Of a DNA stretch of 62,954 nt, positions 34,564-44,017 are shown piece after piece (the first letter of the stretch is position 1; each line of letters starts with the position of its first letter). The notes below the pieces were generated by a model. The model was given only the letters and a program-made list of their open reading frames with translations. It searched no databases and was not told the DNA's origin. The position numbers and the translations under genes are program-made. Location of the stretch: IMG/VR virus record IMGVR_UViG_3300021093_000072, positions 1-62,954 of that record, one strand, 5' to 3'. The DNA is from a virus.

Positions 34564-35313
34564 CTATCGGTTATTTGTGGTTCTTTCAATTTTATACAGA
34601 AAAGGGATCCTTCTGATCCTGCATGGCGGTCTTAGCATATTCCAGTGCCTGTGCATCATAACTTCTATGTTGTTTTTTGCATGTGGGCGGTATATTTTGT
34701 TTCCAAACGCTTCCAAAAACGACATCAAATGAACCACCGGTCTCCTGCCTCCAGCCCAAAATTGATCAGGAACCCAGTTATGGTGAGACCACGGCTTTGG
34801 AGGTTCGTCCCCACGCCATTTGTGCCCCTCCCTGTCTGGTATGCAGACGATGTTGCCAGCATGACCCAACCACTCTGGCGAGAACATTTCTTTGAAAATC
34901 AGATCGATTCTTGTCCTTATCACGAATTTATATTGAATGGACCGCCTTCGTTCCGATTCTATCATCATATCTCTAGCACTCAATACAGAATGGTATTGAC
35001 TTTCGTATGATGGCGCTTCTTTGATGGGAACCGATATGTGGCAATCGCGTTCGAAAAAATTTACGGGACACTCGAGCTGAAAATTAGTATTTTTAATACC
35101 ATCGAAAGCACGATACACAGTTTCGTGCGTCACAGGCTCACCAACATCCCATGAGTATCTGTCAAAACTTTTGTTTAGCCAAAAGTGACAGAATACATCC
35201 ACATTGTCAAAACGTTCGCACAATGGTCTGTGGAGCATATCTCGGAAAGAATTCATAACCACATCTGTGATCCTTGCCTGCCCAGATATACATATGGCGA
35301 TATCAGTAGTCAC
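34564..35313 (-). CDS. glycosyltransferase-like protein 1
   Basis: The 249 aa N-terminus AICISGQARITDVVMNSFRD and the later KFVIRTRIDLIF match the sugar-nucleotide-binding GT-A-type family seen in viral and capsule loci (ISGQ(P/A)R and (V/I)(R/K)TR(I/A)DL). The paralogue at 36092-36838 has the same pattern: VIISGQPRYTEESVCS and LVIKTRADLIY. It overlaps the upstream gene by four bases. The acceptor is unknown. Confidence 0.6.
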   Translation of the reverse strand: MTTDIAICISGQARITDVVMNSFRDMLHRPLCERFDNVDVFCHFWLNKSFDRYSWDVGEPVTHETVYRAFDGIKNTNFQLECPVNFFERDCHISVPIKEAPSYESQYHSVLSARDMMIESERRRSIQYKFVIRTRIDLIFKEMFSPEWLGHAGNIVCIPDREGHKWRGDEPPKPWSHHNWVPDQFWAGGRRPVVHLMSFLEAFGNKIYRPHAKNNIEVMMHRHWNMLRPPCRIRRIPFLYKIERTTNNR

Positions 35314-36095
35314 ATTTTTGCCCTGCGCAAGTCGTGCTGCCTGCCGCTCGTTCTCAGCAGGACAAAATTAATTGGCATGTGCACAACCCTAATTCCGCAG
35401 TCTTTCAGGTGGTGCCCAAAGATTGTTTCAGGATGGAGCGTAACTCCTAGTTGCGTCACATATCTCTCGAGATGGTCTGCTATCATCATTGCCTGAATCC
35501 ATATATCTCTTTTTGCTAAGAAAAACTGATCGTTGCAGCCACCATCTCTATGAAAGTTGCAGAAATGCGGCGCAACGAGACTGCCTTCAGCAACATGACT
35601 CATAATCTCATCCCATTTTGGTGTTTCTATAAACTTGATATCAAAACGGGTTCGCATGCATATGTCATGTTTGCCATGCTCAGACTCAAGCGCATGAAAC
35701 ACATCAACGCCCCTTCCCCAGCAGTCAAACATCCCCACGGCGCCGTTGATGGCACGGGCTGCATGGTTGTGTGGCATTTTTAGATGTACCGATTTGACAC
35801 GATCATGATTGTTTGCCCACCTGAAAGCCGCTTCATGGCCGAAGGCCCAAGGCACAAGGTCACGATGTTTGTCAGATACAAGCACATGAGGTGTCTTACA
35901 AACCTGCTTGAACCGCTTTATGGTTTCTGAAGCCGATTCTGACCACCCTCTGCCATCGTGAACATTGTACCCAATGGTGGAGTAGGTTGCAGCGGCCATG
36001 TTCAATGGAACATGTGACTGAACGTGTTTAACGAATGAGGGATGACAATGCTGCCATGACCTTATGTGACCACAGAAAATTGCAGCAACCTTCAT
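35310..36095 (-). CDS. glycosyltransferase-like protein 2
   Basis: This protein of about 261 aa starts at MKVAAIFCGHIRSW, which overlaps the gene upstream; the longer frame is an extension. DICMRTRFDIKF corresponds to the IRTRIDLIF motif of its neighbours, so it belongs to the same broad family but diverges. It has a possible His-rich middle (HLKMPHNHAARA). It sits within the glycan cassette. Confidence 0.55.
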   Translation of the reverse strand: MKVAAIFCGHIRSWQHCHPSFVKHVQSHVPLNMAAATYSTIGYNVHDGRGWSESASETIKRFKQVCKTPHVLVSDKHRDLVPWAFGHEAAFRWANNHDRVKSVHLKMPHNHAARAINGAVGMFDCWGRGVDVFHALESEHGKHDICMRTRFDIKFIETPKWDEIMSHVAEGSLVAPHFCNFHRDGGCNDQFFLAKRDIWIQAMMIADHLERYVTQLGVTLHPETIFGHHLKDCGIRVVHMPINFVLLRTSGRQHDLRRAKM

Positions 36096-36838
36096 TTGTT
36101 GTTTATTGTGCGTTCGATTTTGATCAAAAATCGGAATGGTATCCACTTTATGCCCGCTGCTTCGGAGTGCGCCCAAAGCATATTCTCTATGTTATTACCA
36201 AAACTTGTCAATTTTGGATGCCACTTCTTGTAGAAAGACATCATATGTACCATCGGCCCCATGGGACCCATCCACATCTGGTCGGGAAGCCATGTTTTCT
36301 TGGTCTTCCATTGCTTTGGCGGTTCATCCCCCTTCCACCCCCAACCCTCTGTTGCCGGGATCATACACTTGCTGACCGCCGCATTAATTGATATCGCAGA
36401 TATAGGTTTGCAATAGATCAGATCGGCTCTCGTTTTGATCACAAGCGAAGGTTGTTTTCTAGTTTCTCCAATATGATGCTTCATCAACTTACATGCTTTT
36501 TGCAAGCAATAATACTGACTTTCATAACTAGGGGCTTCTGCAAGCGGTACCCGTATACGATTTGAGCCCCTCTTTGAAAAAAAGTCTATATCGTCTTCGA
36601 AGTGCATTATTTCAGGCGAAATCTGCTCTCGAGTAAAATTAATCAGACGCTCTTCTACATTTTTCATTTCTGATGGCACGAATTTGTTGTAACTGTTTTT
36701 CCCCCAGGTGCAAGATATCACAATTGGATTAAACCCATTATCGCGCAAAGGCTTGATCATGTGATCCCGAAGGCTACACACCGACTCCTCGGTGTACCTA
36801 GGCTGACCTGAAATAATCACATAAGCATGCTGTGGCAT
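36092..36838 (-). CDS. glycosyltransferase-like protein 3
   Basis: The 248 aa N-terminus MPQHAYVIISGQPRYTEES and later LVIKTRADLIYCK match protein 1 (34564-35313), with WKGDEPPKQW near position 170 also shared (WRGDEPPKPW there). The pairing suggests gene duplication. It starts two bases after the stop of the three-domain gene. The sugar and acceptor are unknown. Confidence 0.6.
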   Translation of the reverse strand: MPQHAYVIISGQPRYTEESVCSLRDHMIKPLRDNGFNPIVISCTWGKNSYNKFVPSEMKNVEERLINFTREQISPEIMHFEDDIDFFSKRGSNRIRVPLAEAPSYESQYYCLQKACKLMKHHIGETRKQPSLVIKTRADLIYCKPISAISINAAVSKCMIPATEGWGWKGDEPPKQWKTKKTWLPDQMWMGPMGPMVHMMSFYKKWHPKLTSFGNNIENMLWAHSEAAGIKWIPFRFLIKIERTINNK

Positions 36839-36840
36839 TT

Positions 36841-38694
36841 TTATGTAAACATCTCTTCATACAAGGTTACGAATTTAGGCACATTGGCGTTGTCATGCAT
36901 CGGCATCAGCGAGGCAAGAAGAGAAGAGGCTATGAGCCTCACATCTTTGAGCCCTTGTGCCCCAAACCTTCCCACGATCCACTCTTCGTATCTTCCTATC
37001 AGTTCGTTTCTATTTTTTGGGTAGTCTTGCCCCAATATTATTGAGTCGTACCCAGAAATGCTCTGGTACACCTTGCCAAAGTCGTAAAGTCTATCTCCAA
37101 ATATGCTCAACAGATTCCCCAACTTTCCTCTTGGGTCTATGAACTTTATGCCGCGACCTATGAAAACATTGCTGAAAACCGGGTCCCCATGGATCACACT
37201 AGCATTGATCCTGTTTGACGATTCATACTCCAAAAGACTAGTAATAATCGTCAATATGTGCTTGCCCATGCCTATGCTGGTAAAATCGTAGTATTTCATC
37301 CTTTCATTTATTTTTGATGTGTAGTTAGCGCACACATCCTCGTTCAAAATTTTTGGAATACTCATGCTTGCATGTATCTGCATTAAGGATTCTAATATGG
37401 AAGAGATGTCATCAAATGACATGTCGCCTGAAGCATAGAGGTGGCTCGCAGGATGACCGTCTATCTTTTCCATGCTGATAGTATTCCCTAACACAGAAAT
37501 GATAGAAGGAAAAAACTTTCTGATTGCGTTTGGCATATTACTGTAGAAATACACTTCTCCATCATTGCCAGAATGCTTGATCACATGATCTTTTCTTATA
37601 TCTACAGTGTTATGGCGCCTCGCCACTATAGTCTTTGGATAAACACCAATCCACTTTTCAAGTTCAGACCATGCTGGAACTGCAAAATCATCTATATAAA
37701 AATGAGCGTATGGCTTGCCAAAGACAAGCTCATCATGTGGTATATTAAACTTTAAGAGCGTTTCTCTGGTAATATCACCGATGTCCTCGATGACCATGGA
37801 GACATTGCCTTTGTATGTTTTCATTCTTCTTGCTGTATATATGATGATATGAGCGCCGCGATCCTTGGCCATCCTGAGGAACTCAATGTTCTCATGTATC
37901 GGATCTACCGTTGAATAGTCGCCCCTGATGCGCGGGTGACTCACCAGGGTTCCGTCAAGGTCGAAGCAGAGTCGTAGGTCATCGCAACAGCGTTGGTCAG
38001 CAGAGCACACCTCTCGCAACTGCTCGGGTGTGCCCAAGCATTTATACGGTTCGTAAACGGGAGCTATGAACTTTTTGCCAGAACTGAGCAGTCGTGATAT
38101 AACATTGCTTATGTAGTATTCTCCTCTGCTGCTCTCCCCCATGCGAATGACATGCTTGCAGGCTTCTTTGAGCTCGCTAGCGCATGGAAAGAAATATGCT
38201 CCGCTGCATGCCCTATCTGATATCTTATCCTTTTCTGCAATCGCCATAACCAACCCGGAATCATCACATGAAACATAAGAGAATATGGCAGTCTGACCCT
38301 TGTCTTCAAAGCAGAATATGGCCCCACAAGAAAGAACTTGACTTGTTTCCGCCACGAATCGCGGATGCAGGACATCGCAATCCAAGACAAGCACCGATTC
38401 ATGATCGCCAACACCTTCAAGCCCAAGCAGCAAGGTTTCTGCAGGCCCTCGCGTAGTTCTCTCGAGTTCAACCTTGTCTATACCATCGTGGCCTGCGTGC
38501 GATATAAGTTCGTCTATACGCCAGCCCCTGTGCATTCTGTTCAGTATTATCCTTGCAGGTCTTGTCACTCCTACAGACTCCACAACACGAACCACCATTG
38601 GCTTTCCATCCACCATGGTTGCTGGCTTTGGAGATGGATATTCCTGTTGAGAAAATCGTTCCCCAAGCCCGGCTGCCAATATTATGGTTATCAT
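36841..38694 (-). CDS. three-domain nucleotidyltransferase / HAD phosphatase / kinase fusion
   Basis: In this 617 aa protein, residues 1-235 are a sugar- or alcohol-phosphate nucleotidyltransferase (ILAAGLGERF; VLDCDVL). Residues 240-365 are a HAD phosphatase (CFDLDGTLVSHPR; IIIYTARRMKTY; FYIDDF). Residues 370-617 resemble an aminoglycoside/choline-kinase-like domain, with VIHGDPVFSNVFI (catalytic HGD) and IKFIDPRGK. The combination could make a nucleotide-activated sugar or polyol, with dephosphorylation and phosphorylation steps in one chain. The product is unknown. It overlaps the mutase gene by four bases. Confidence 0.8.
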   Translation of the reverse strand: MITIILAAGLGERFSQQEYPSPKPATMVDGKPMVVRVVESVGVTRPARIILNRMHRGWRIDELISHAGHDGIDKVELERTTRGPAETLLLGLEGVGDHESVLVLDCDVLHPRFVAETSQVLSCGAIFCFEDKGQTAIFSYVSCDDSGLVMAIAEKDKISDRACSGAYFFPCASELKEACKHVIRMGESSRGEYYISNVISRLLSSGKKFIAPVYEPYKCLGTPEQLREVCSADQRCCDDLRLCFDLDGTLVSHPRIRGDYSTVDPIHENIEFLRMAKDRGAHIIIYTARRMKTYKGNVSMVIEDIGDITRETLLKFNIPHDELVFGKPYAHFYIDDFAVPAWSELEKWIGVYPKTIVARRHNTVDIRKDHVIKHSGNDGEVYFYSNMPNAIRKFFPSIISVLGNTISMEKIDGHPASHLYASGDMSFDDISSILESLMQIHASMSIPKILNEDVCANYTSKINERMKYYDFTSIGMGKHILTIITSLLEYESSNRINASVIHGDPVFSNVFIGRGIKFIDPRGKLGNLLSIFGDRLYDFGKVYQSISGYDSIILGQDYPKNRNELIGRYEEWIVGRFGAQGLKDVRLIASSLLASLMPMHDNANVPKFVTLYEEMFT

Positions 38695-39803
38695 TGCTCA
38701 TCACCTTTCATGACCTTATTTGCACGAGAGATACCCATGGCAATGGCCTGATGCATATCGTAATACCTGTACGAGCCCATCCTTCCACCCGTTATTATGC
38801 CTCCACAGGCATCCTCAGCAGCTTTTTCATACTTCTTCTGAACGAAATTATTTTCTATATTATTTATTGGATAAAATGGTTCTGCATCCCCCTCAAATGG
38901 TTGAGGAAATTCATAGACTATATGTGAATTCAAAACCTTAACGCCATCAAGGTGTGCATACTCGACCGACCTGGTGAACGGCACAGAATCGGAAGTGTAA
39001 TTTACCACCGAGCCGCCCTGAGCATCTGCAGTGTAACTTGGCCGCCTCTCAAACCTTATACTTCTGTATGGCAATTTACCGAAACAATATCCGCATAACC
39101 TATCCAAAGACCCACTGAAAACCAACCTGCCCGATTGAGAAAATTTTGCAGTGTCTTCCATAAAATCGGCATTCAGCTCAACATCACATCCGGACAGCAT
39201 GTTTGCGCACGCTTTTGTATATCCACCAACTGGCATGCCAACATATTTGTCATCGTAATAGGAATCATTGTAGTCAAATCTGATTGGTACCCTCTTCACA
39301 ACTTCAGCGGGAACTTCTGAAGGATCCATCCCCCACTGTTTCCTTGTGTAGCCCTCAAAGAATGTCTTATATATTTCTTCTCCAGCATAATGAAGAATTC
39401 TATTCTTGGCGTTTGCGTTGGGATCTATATCTTTAATTCTGACCGAATCTAGTTTTTTCATCGCCTGTTGTGGCGTGCTTACGCCCCACAACTGTGACAT
39501 GGTCAGCAGATTGATAGGGAACGAAAACATACGCCCATGGAAATTGACACGCACGGTGTGATGAATCTGTCTCAATTCACAGAACTGAGACATCCAGTTC
39601 CACAACCTCACATCATTTGTGTGAAATATGTGCGGACCATACACATGATGAAACACTCCATCGATCTCAACATCGTGGGCGTTGCCAGCCACGTGGTCGC
39701 GTTTGTCAATTACAAGTACGGATGCCCCGGCATTTTTTGCCGTGTGGGCGAATGCGCATCCAAAAAGTCCTGCGCCAACAACGACGAAGTCGTATTTTGG
39801 CAC
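38691..39803 (-). CDS. glf: UDP-galactopyranose mutase
   Basis: This flavoenzyme of 370 aa interconverts UDP-galactopyranose and UDP-galactofuranose. VVVGAGLFGCAFA is the FAD-binding GxGxxG site; YGPHIFHTNDVRLWNW, FSFPINLLTMSQLWG and FFEGYTRKQWGMDP are typical of Glf. RMGSYRYYDMHQ near the C-terminus matches the conserved end. The start is GTG, with GATGAAGG just upstream. Together with the downstream fusion and glycosyltransferase genes it indicates a galactofuranose-containing glycan. Confidence 0.92.
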   Translation of the reverse strand: MPKYDFVVVGAGLFGCAFAHTAKNAGASVLVIDKRDHVAGNAHDVEIDGVFHHVYGPHIFHTNDVRLWNWMSQFCELRQIHHTVRVNFHGRMFSFPINLLTMSQLWGVSTPQQAMKKLDSVRIKDIDPNANAKNRILHYAGEEIYKTFFEGYTRKQWGMDPSEVPAEVVKRVPIRFDYNDSYYDDKYVGMPVGGYTKACANMLSGCDVELNADFMEDTAKFSQSGRLVFSGSLDRLCGYCFGKLPYRSIRFERRPSYTADAQGGSVVNYTSDSVPFTRSVEYAHLDGVKVLNSHIVYEFPQPFEGDAEPFYPINNIENNFVQKKYEKAAEDACGGIITGGRMGSYRYYDMHQAIAMGISRANKVMKGDEQ

Positions 39804-39806
39804 CCT

Positions 39807-41249
39807 TCATCCCTTGAGTGATCTTAAGACTCTATACGCCTCTTCGAATTCGTCACGTAAAAGACTCGAGAAAAAAAGCGACCTGTCTGACGGAGAGGCG
39901 ATGTACAATGCCTTCAGAATCTTCTGGTAGTTCACGGTCGGATACTTCTTCTCGATGTGGTTCACGAATGCCTTGATTTTTCGATCAAGGGCTCCTCCAG
40001 ACTGGAATCCAAGCGCCTCCACGGATTTTGAGCCTGTCGCAGCATTAAAATGATTCTTATTCTGCGCCGCCGCATCATTGTTGTTTAATCCATGCAAAGA
40101 ATTGATTCTTATGCCGCCCGCGACGAGTTCATATACCAGAAGTGGGAATGTGATGGCCTTGGCGTGTACCTTCCATTTGACCTTGTTGCCATCCTCGTCC
40201 TCCCACTCTTCACGAACCAGGTCGTTGGAGCCCATGTTTTCGGCGAACTTCTGGTTGCCATAAAAGTCGTATGTAAAGTGGCATCCGGCAAGCAACTTGG
40301 CAAGTCGGTGATATTTGGCAACGATGTCGCCGGGTACACGGGCATCGTCGATAAGACCTTCGGCGATGGCCTGGAACTCCATCATTGCATTGAGCCCGGC
40401 GCCCTGGGCAAGGAACTGCATGGGTATCTGGGCCTCGATGGCATCGTTGACATCCATGGCATCCAGATTGTTCTCTCCCATCTCTTCTTGTATCTCGTTC
40501 TGCTGGCGACCATGCTCGTGCGGATTGTTTGAAATCTGTCCACCGCCCGTGGTAACGAGTTCGGCCTTGAACATCTCTTTCGAAAGCCCGAGCTTTTTGG
40601 CCGCTATAGCCTCCGCAAGGCGCTCAAGCTGGTTCTTGTGGGCAGCCTCAAAAGCAGCGAGTTGACCAAATAGTTGCTGCATGACGCCCATCACAGATCG
40701 GACATTTGGGGCTGAGTCCGCCTCCCTTATGGATGCGATTCCATGGTGCGAACTCTCCTTTGCCAGTTCGTAAGCATGCTGCCGGAAGAAATCCGTCTGT
40801 GTTGCATGGTTCCTGTGGGGATCATTGCCTGCGGTAATCGCGTTCCAGGTTAGCTGGATGCCATTGTCGGTATCCACATGCCAGTTGCCGTCGGCCTGAG
40901 CAGCACGCTTGAACCAGTTGTTCTGAGGATCAGGTATGATCTTAGGTAGCTCACCTGGCTTGAAGGGCACAACCCACTCATCATCATCAGGATCAGTTTC
41001 GGGAGTGGCAGGGACAACATCTGGCTCTGTCTGTGGCGGAGCCGTGGCCGGGCCTGGGCCTGAACGGGTTGCACGATTCTGAGGATCAGGTACGATCTGA
41101 GGTATCTCACCTGGCTTGAAGGGAACCTCCCACTCGTCAGGATCAGTTTCGGGAGTGGCAGGGGCAACATCAGGCTCTGTCTGTGGCGGAGCCGTGGGGG
41201 CAGCAAAAGCAGATTTCTGCCATGACGAAATGTTGAAGTATCTCTTCAT
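39807..41249 (-). CDS. hypothetical protein with two Pro-rich repeats
   Basis: The 480 aa N-terminus is MKRYFNISSWQKSAFA. Two near-identical segments of about 45 residues follow (APPQTEPDVAPATPETDPDE and its copy), each ending EIPQIVPDPQN or LPKIIPDPQN. The rest is helical, with GQLAAFEAAHKNQLERLAEA. The WQKSA motif near the N-terminus also occurs in the metalloprotease at 49579. No function is assigned; a virion or scaffold role is possible. Confidence 0.6.
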   Translation of the reverse strand: MKRYFNISSWQKSAFAAPTAPPQTEPDVAPATPETDPDEWEVPFKPGEIPQIVPDPQNRATRSGPGPATAPPQTEPDVVPATPETDPDDDEWVVPFKPGELPKIIPDPQNNWFKRAAQADGNWHVDTDNGIQLTWNAITAGNDPHRNHATQTDFFRQHAYELAKESSHHGIASIREADSAPNVRSVMGVMQQLFGQLAAFEAAHKNQLERLAEAIAAKKLGLSKEMFKAELVTTGGGQISNNPHEHGRQQNEIQEEMGENNLDAMDVNDAIEAQIPMQFLAQGAGLNAMMEFQAIAEGLIDDARVPGDIVAKYHRLAKLLAGCHFTYDFYGNQKFAENMGSNDLVREEWEDEDGNKVKWKVHAKAITFPLLVYELVAGGIRINSLHGLNNNDAAAQNKNHFNAATGSKSVEALGFQSGGALDRKIKAFVNHIEKKYPTVNYQKILKALYIASPSDRSLFFSSLLRDEFEEAYRVLRSLKG

Positions 41250-41328
41250 GGTTTATTTTTCGACATTTGCTTTTGGTGCACCTCTGTATTGACGAAAGGA
41301 AAAGACCTGTCTCCTTGTAAAAGTCTTT

Positions 41329-41514
41329 ATGGACAATTGGAAGGATCATAGTGTTAGCAGCGAGTTTCGCGCGGCTCTTTGGCGCCGCGAGCGGCGGCTC
41401 GCCATGGAGAAAATGATGCTGATACAAGAAACCAAGAAAGAACAGGCAAAAATAGGTATGTTGGGTAAATTTATGAGATTTTTGCGCTTGACTTTTTTGG
41501 GCAAAACAGGTTAA
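41329..41514 (+). CDS. small basic hypothetical protein
   Basis: The 61 aa C-terminal half is basic and helical (LGKFMRFLRLTFLGK). It lies ten bases before the helicase gene in the same orientation. It could be a real small gene or chance. Confidence 0.35.
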   Translation: MDNWKDHSVSSEFRAALWRRERRLAMEKMMLIQETKKEQAKIGMLGKFMRFLRLTFLGKTG

Positions 41515-41523
41515 GATCAAGCC

Positions 41524-43602
41524 ATGCCTGACCAAAGGATCAGCATTGACCACGGACGAGGGGTGGTATCAATTTTGGCGCCTGGAAATATCACCATCTT
41601 GGGTGCTCTGAAGAAGAGCCTGCCCGAGTCGGGTTTCTCATACGATCCAGGCTACGGATTCAGAATCATGTTCAAAGACCTGCCGTTTCTGGAGGCAGCC
41701 AGTAAGATGTGGGGGCTTGCGAGGGGAGACGCAGAAATGCTTCTAGAAGCATCCAAGATGTCCCACGAAGCTCATCAAGAGCCCGTCATCAAGGCCAGAC
41801 CATCAAGATCAAGACCATGGCATGTGGAGATTTACTTGTCAAGAGAAGCCCTTGATTCTGATATCCCAGGCAAGGCGGTTGCTGCTGTTGACAGTTCTTT
41901 CACCTCTCAAAACCCAAAATTGCAGCCTGCAAGGCAGTTTTTCAAAGATGACCAGTCGGGGATTTTTGGATGGAGGCTGGCTGGAAGCCTAAGCGAATAC
42001 TACAGAATGTTAACATCCCTAGAGTCTAGGGGTGTCAACACCGATACTGTCAGAAGTATTATTGAAAACCTAGCCGCCCGAGGTGTGATCTCTCAGGGAA
42101 GAGAGGAGGGAGTTCTTGAAGGCTTCCGAGAGTTCGATGACTTCAAGTTAAGAGCAGAGGAATTCCAACAGCGTTTTTTTGATGGCAAAAACATACCTGC
42201 TGACAGGAGAAGATTTGCACCAGAACAGATCAAAGGTATGGCTTTCCTATACGGAAATTCATCCGCCCTGCTTGGAGATGATGTTGGAGTGGGCAAGACC
42301 GTGCAGACCATCGTTGCTTCAGAAATGAGAAGGAGGCAGTCGGGAGGATCTGTGCTTTTCATCACGCAGCCCATCCTAGTTGACCAGATTAAAGATGAAA
42401 TCGAGAAGATCACTGGTCTAGATGATGCTCAGGTTTCGACCTCTTATAACACAAACTCTCCTTATCGAGTCCTTTCTTATAACCTGTTTGGAACACCAGG
42501 AACTAGAGAGAGTGCTACAAGGCTCCTGTCTGACCAGGCAAAAAATGGCATAATTAAGATTATGGTTCTTGATGAAGTTCACAATGTCAAGAATGGAGAT
42601 CCATCCAAGAGGGACAACTCAGGTGACTTCAAACACAAGGACAGTCACCAAACCTTTAATATTCAGGAGATCGCCAAACATGTTCCGTTCGTTTGGGGCG
42701 CTTCGGCAACCATCATTGGGAACACCCCCGTTGACATCTTTAACCAACTGAAGGCCGTGAACCATCCACTTGGTCGGATGCCATTCCAGGAGTTCAGGCT
42801 GCGGTTTGACCCGCGTTCGGAATCCATCGACGAACGCCTGATGTCAGCTGACGAACTCAAGGAAAGACTCATCCATTCTGGTGTGTATCTGCAGCGGTCT
42901 AAGGAGCAGATCAGACCAGACATGCCTCCCCTTTGGGTTGACAGCCGAGTGATTGATCTTGATGCTGCGCCAATGCCAGCGAATGCAACACAACAGAGAC
43001 AGGCAATCGCTAGCGCAAAGGCGCCATACACGGTGGCCATGATGATGGAGTTCATCAGGCTTGGAGAAAAGGTAGCAGCCTTCACAAGCTTCAAGAACGC
43101 ACTAGCTGACATCAAGAGAGGGATCGAGAGGGCTCTAGAACAGGAGGGAATTGCTGGCAGGGTGGCAAGCATCGAGGGTTCCCAGCCTGACAGGAAAGAT
43201 GTGATCAGGGATTTCAGAAACCCTGCATCAGACTACAGGGCAATCGTCATCAGCACCCCTGCCGGTGGTACTGGTCTTGACTTCCCGAACATACTGACCA
43301 AAGTGTTTGTTAATGACTTCGACTGGTCTGTGGCAAAAGACACACAGTCCCTAGGAAGGTTCCACCGTATAAACAGCCAAGAACCTGTGAATGTTACTTA
43401 CATGGTGGCTTCTGGGCCGGACTCAGAAAACTTTGAGAGACTAAATGCCAAGAAGCAGGTTGCTGACAGGTTAAGGGCACTTGATCAAGAAGAAGTTAAT
43501 CTTCTACATTCAGGAATTGATGGTTCTGATGAGCGCGTTAAGCAACTACGGCATGAGCGCCTACAACTGAACCGAGAAATTGAGAATTTAGATCGAGCGT
43601 AG
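41524..43602 (+). CDS. SNF2-family DNA helicase/translocase
   Basis: This is an ATP-driven translocase of 692 aa. GDDVGVGKTVQT (Walker A, about residue 250), VLDEVHNVKN (DEVH, Walker B, about 348), GASATIIGNTP (motif III), STPAGGTGLDFPN and QSLGRFHRINSQ (motif VI) define both RecA-like lobes. The first 220 residues are an unassigned domain. It may remodel DNA or displace proteins during phage replication. Its end overlaps a convergent gene by 15 bp. Confidence 0.9.
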   Translation: MPDQRISIDHGRGVVSILAPGNITILGALKKSLPESGFSYDPGYGFRIMFKDLPFLEAASKMWGLARGDAEMLLEASKMSHEAHQEPVIKARPSRSRPWHVEIYLSREALDSDIPGKAVAAVDSSFTSQNPKLQPARQFFKDDQSGIFGWRLAGSLSEYYRMLTSLESRGVNTDTVRSIIENLAARGVISQGREEGVLEGFREFDDFKLRAEEFQQRFFDGKNIPADRRRFAPEQIKGMAFLYGNSSALLGDDVGVGKTVQTIVASEMRRRQSGGSVLFITQPILVDQIKDEIEKITGLDDAQVSTSYNTNSPYRVLSYNLFGTPGTRESATRLLSDQAKNGIIKIMVLDEVHNVKNGDPSKRDNSGDFKHKDSHQTFNIQEIAKHVPFVWGASATIIGNTPVDIFNQLKAVNHPLGRMPFQEFRLRFDPRSESIDERLMSADELKERLIHSGVYLQRSKEQIRPDMPPLWVDSRVIDLDAAPMPANATQQRQAIASAKAPYTVAMMMEFIRLGEKVAAFTSFKNALADIKRGIERALEQEGIAGRVASIEGSQPDRKDVIRDFRNPASDYRAIVISTPAGGTGLDFPNILTKVFVNDFDWSVAKDTQSLGRFHRINSQEPVNVTYMVASGPDSENFERLNAKKQVADRLRALDQEEVNLLHSGIDGSDERVKQLRHERLQLNREIENLDRA

Positions 43603-43992
43603 GGCAGTTATCATTTTGAAAAGATTGCCCCAATGTCTAATCTTGGCAAGACCCGACAAACGCCTGTAGGTTTTTCTGTCTTCGCACTTTACCCTGTAAA
43701 ACCTATTCCTGACAATACCCTTGGGTGTTATTTCAACCACAGTGACCTCGCTAAGACCTTTGAGAGGACCACCTATGTGGACATGCATCTTTTTCTTCTT
43801 ATAATCGTGTATTCTTGGGTGCACAGCCACGGACGAAGCCACTTTCACCATTTGTGATGCGATTTTAGTCGTTGGCTTAACATGGTCACCTGACTTGACT
43901 AGACCATAAAAACCAAGTGACATCCATCCGCCAAAGGAAACGCCTACATCAGAGCGATGTAGGCGTTGGATAATTTCTGAATGCTCTTCCAT
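43588..43992 (-). CDS. hypothetical protein
   Basis: This 134 aa protein has no known motif; YKKKKMHVHIGGPLKGLSEV and RNRFYRVKCEDRKTYRRL suggest a basic nucleic-acid-binding fold. The first codons overlap a strong inverted repeat, so a later ATG (43923) is possible. It converges on the helicase. Confidence 0.5.
   Translation of the reverse strand: MEEHSEIIQRLHRSDVGVSFGGWMSLGFYGLVKSGDHVKPTTKIASQMVKVASSVAVHPRIHDYKKKKMHVHIGGPLKGLSEVTVVEITPKGIVRNRFYRVKCEDRKTYRRLSGLAKIRHWGNLFKMITALRSI
43939..43967 (-). terminator. 12-bp inverted repeat
   Basis: AACGCCTACATC and its exact reverse complement GATGTAGGCGTT flank a 5-base loop (AGAGC on the plus strand). In the minus direction GTTTCC follows, a weak T-run. 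It lies about 50 bp after the end of the glycosyltransferase gene at 44018, so it may terminate that operon, or act as a translational hairpin for the following gene. Confidence 0.5.
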
Positions 43993-44017
43993 CCATTTAT
44001 TTACCGAGAATGATGGT

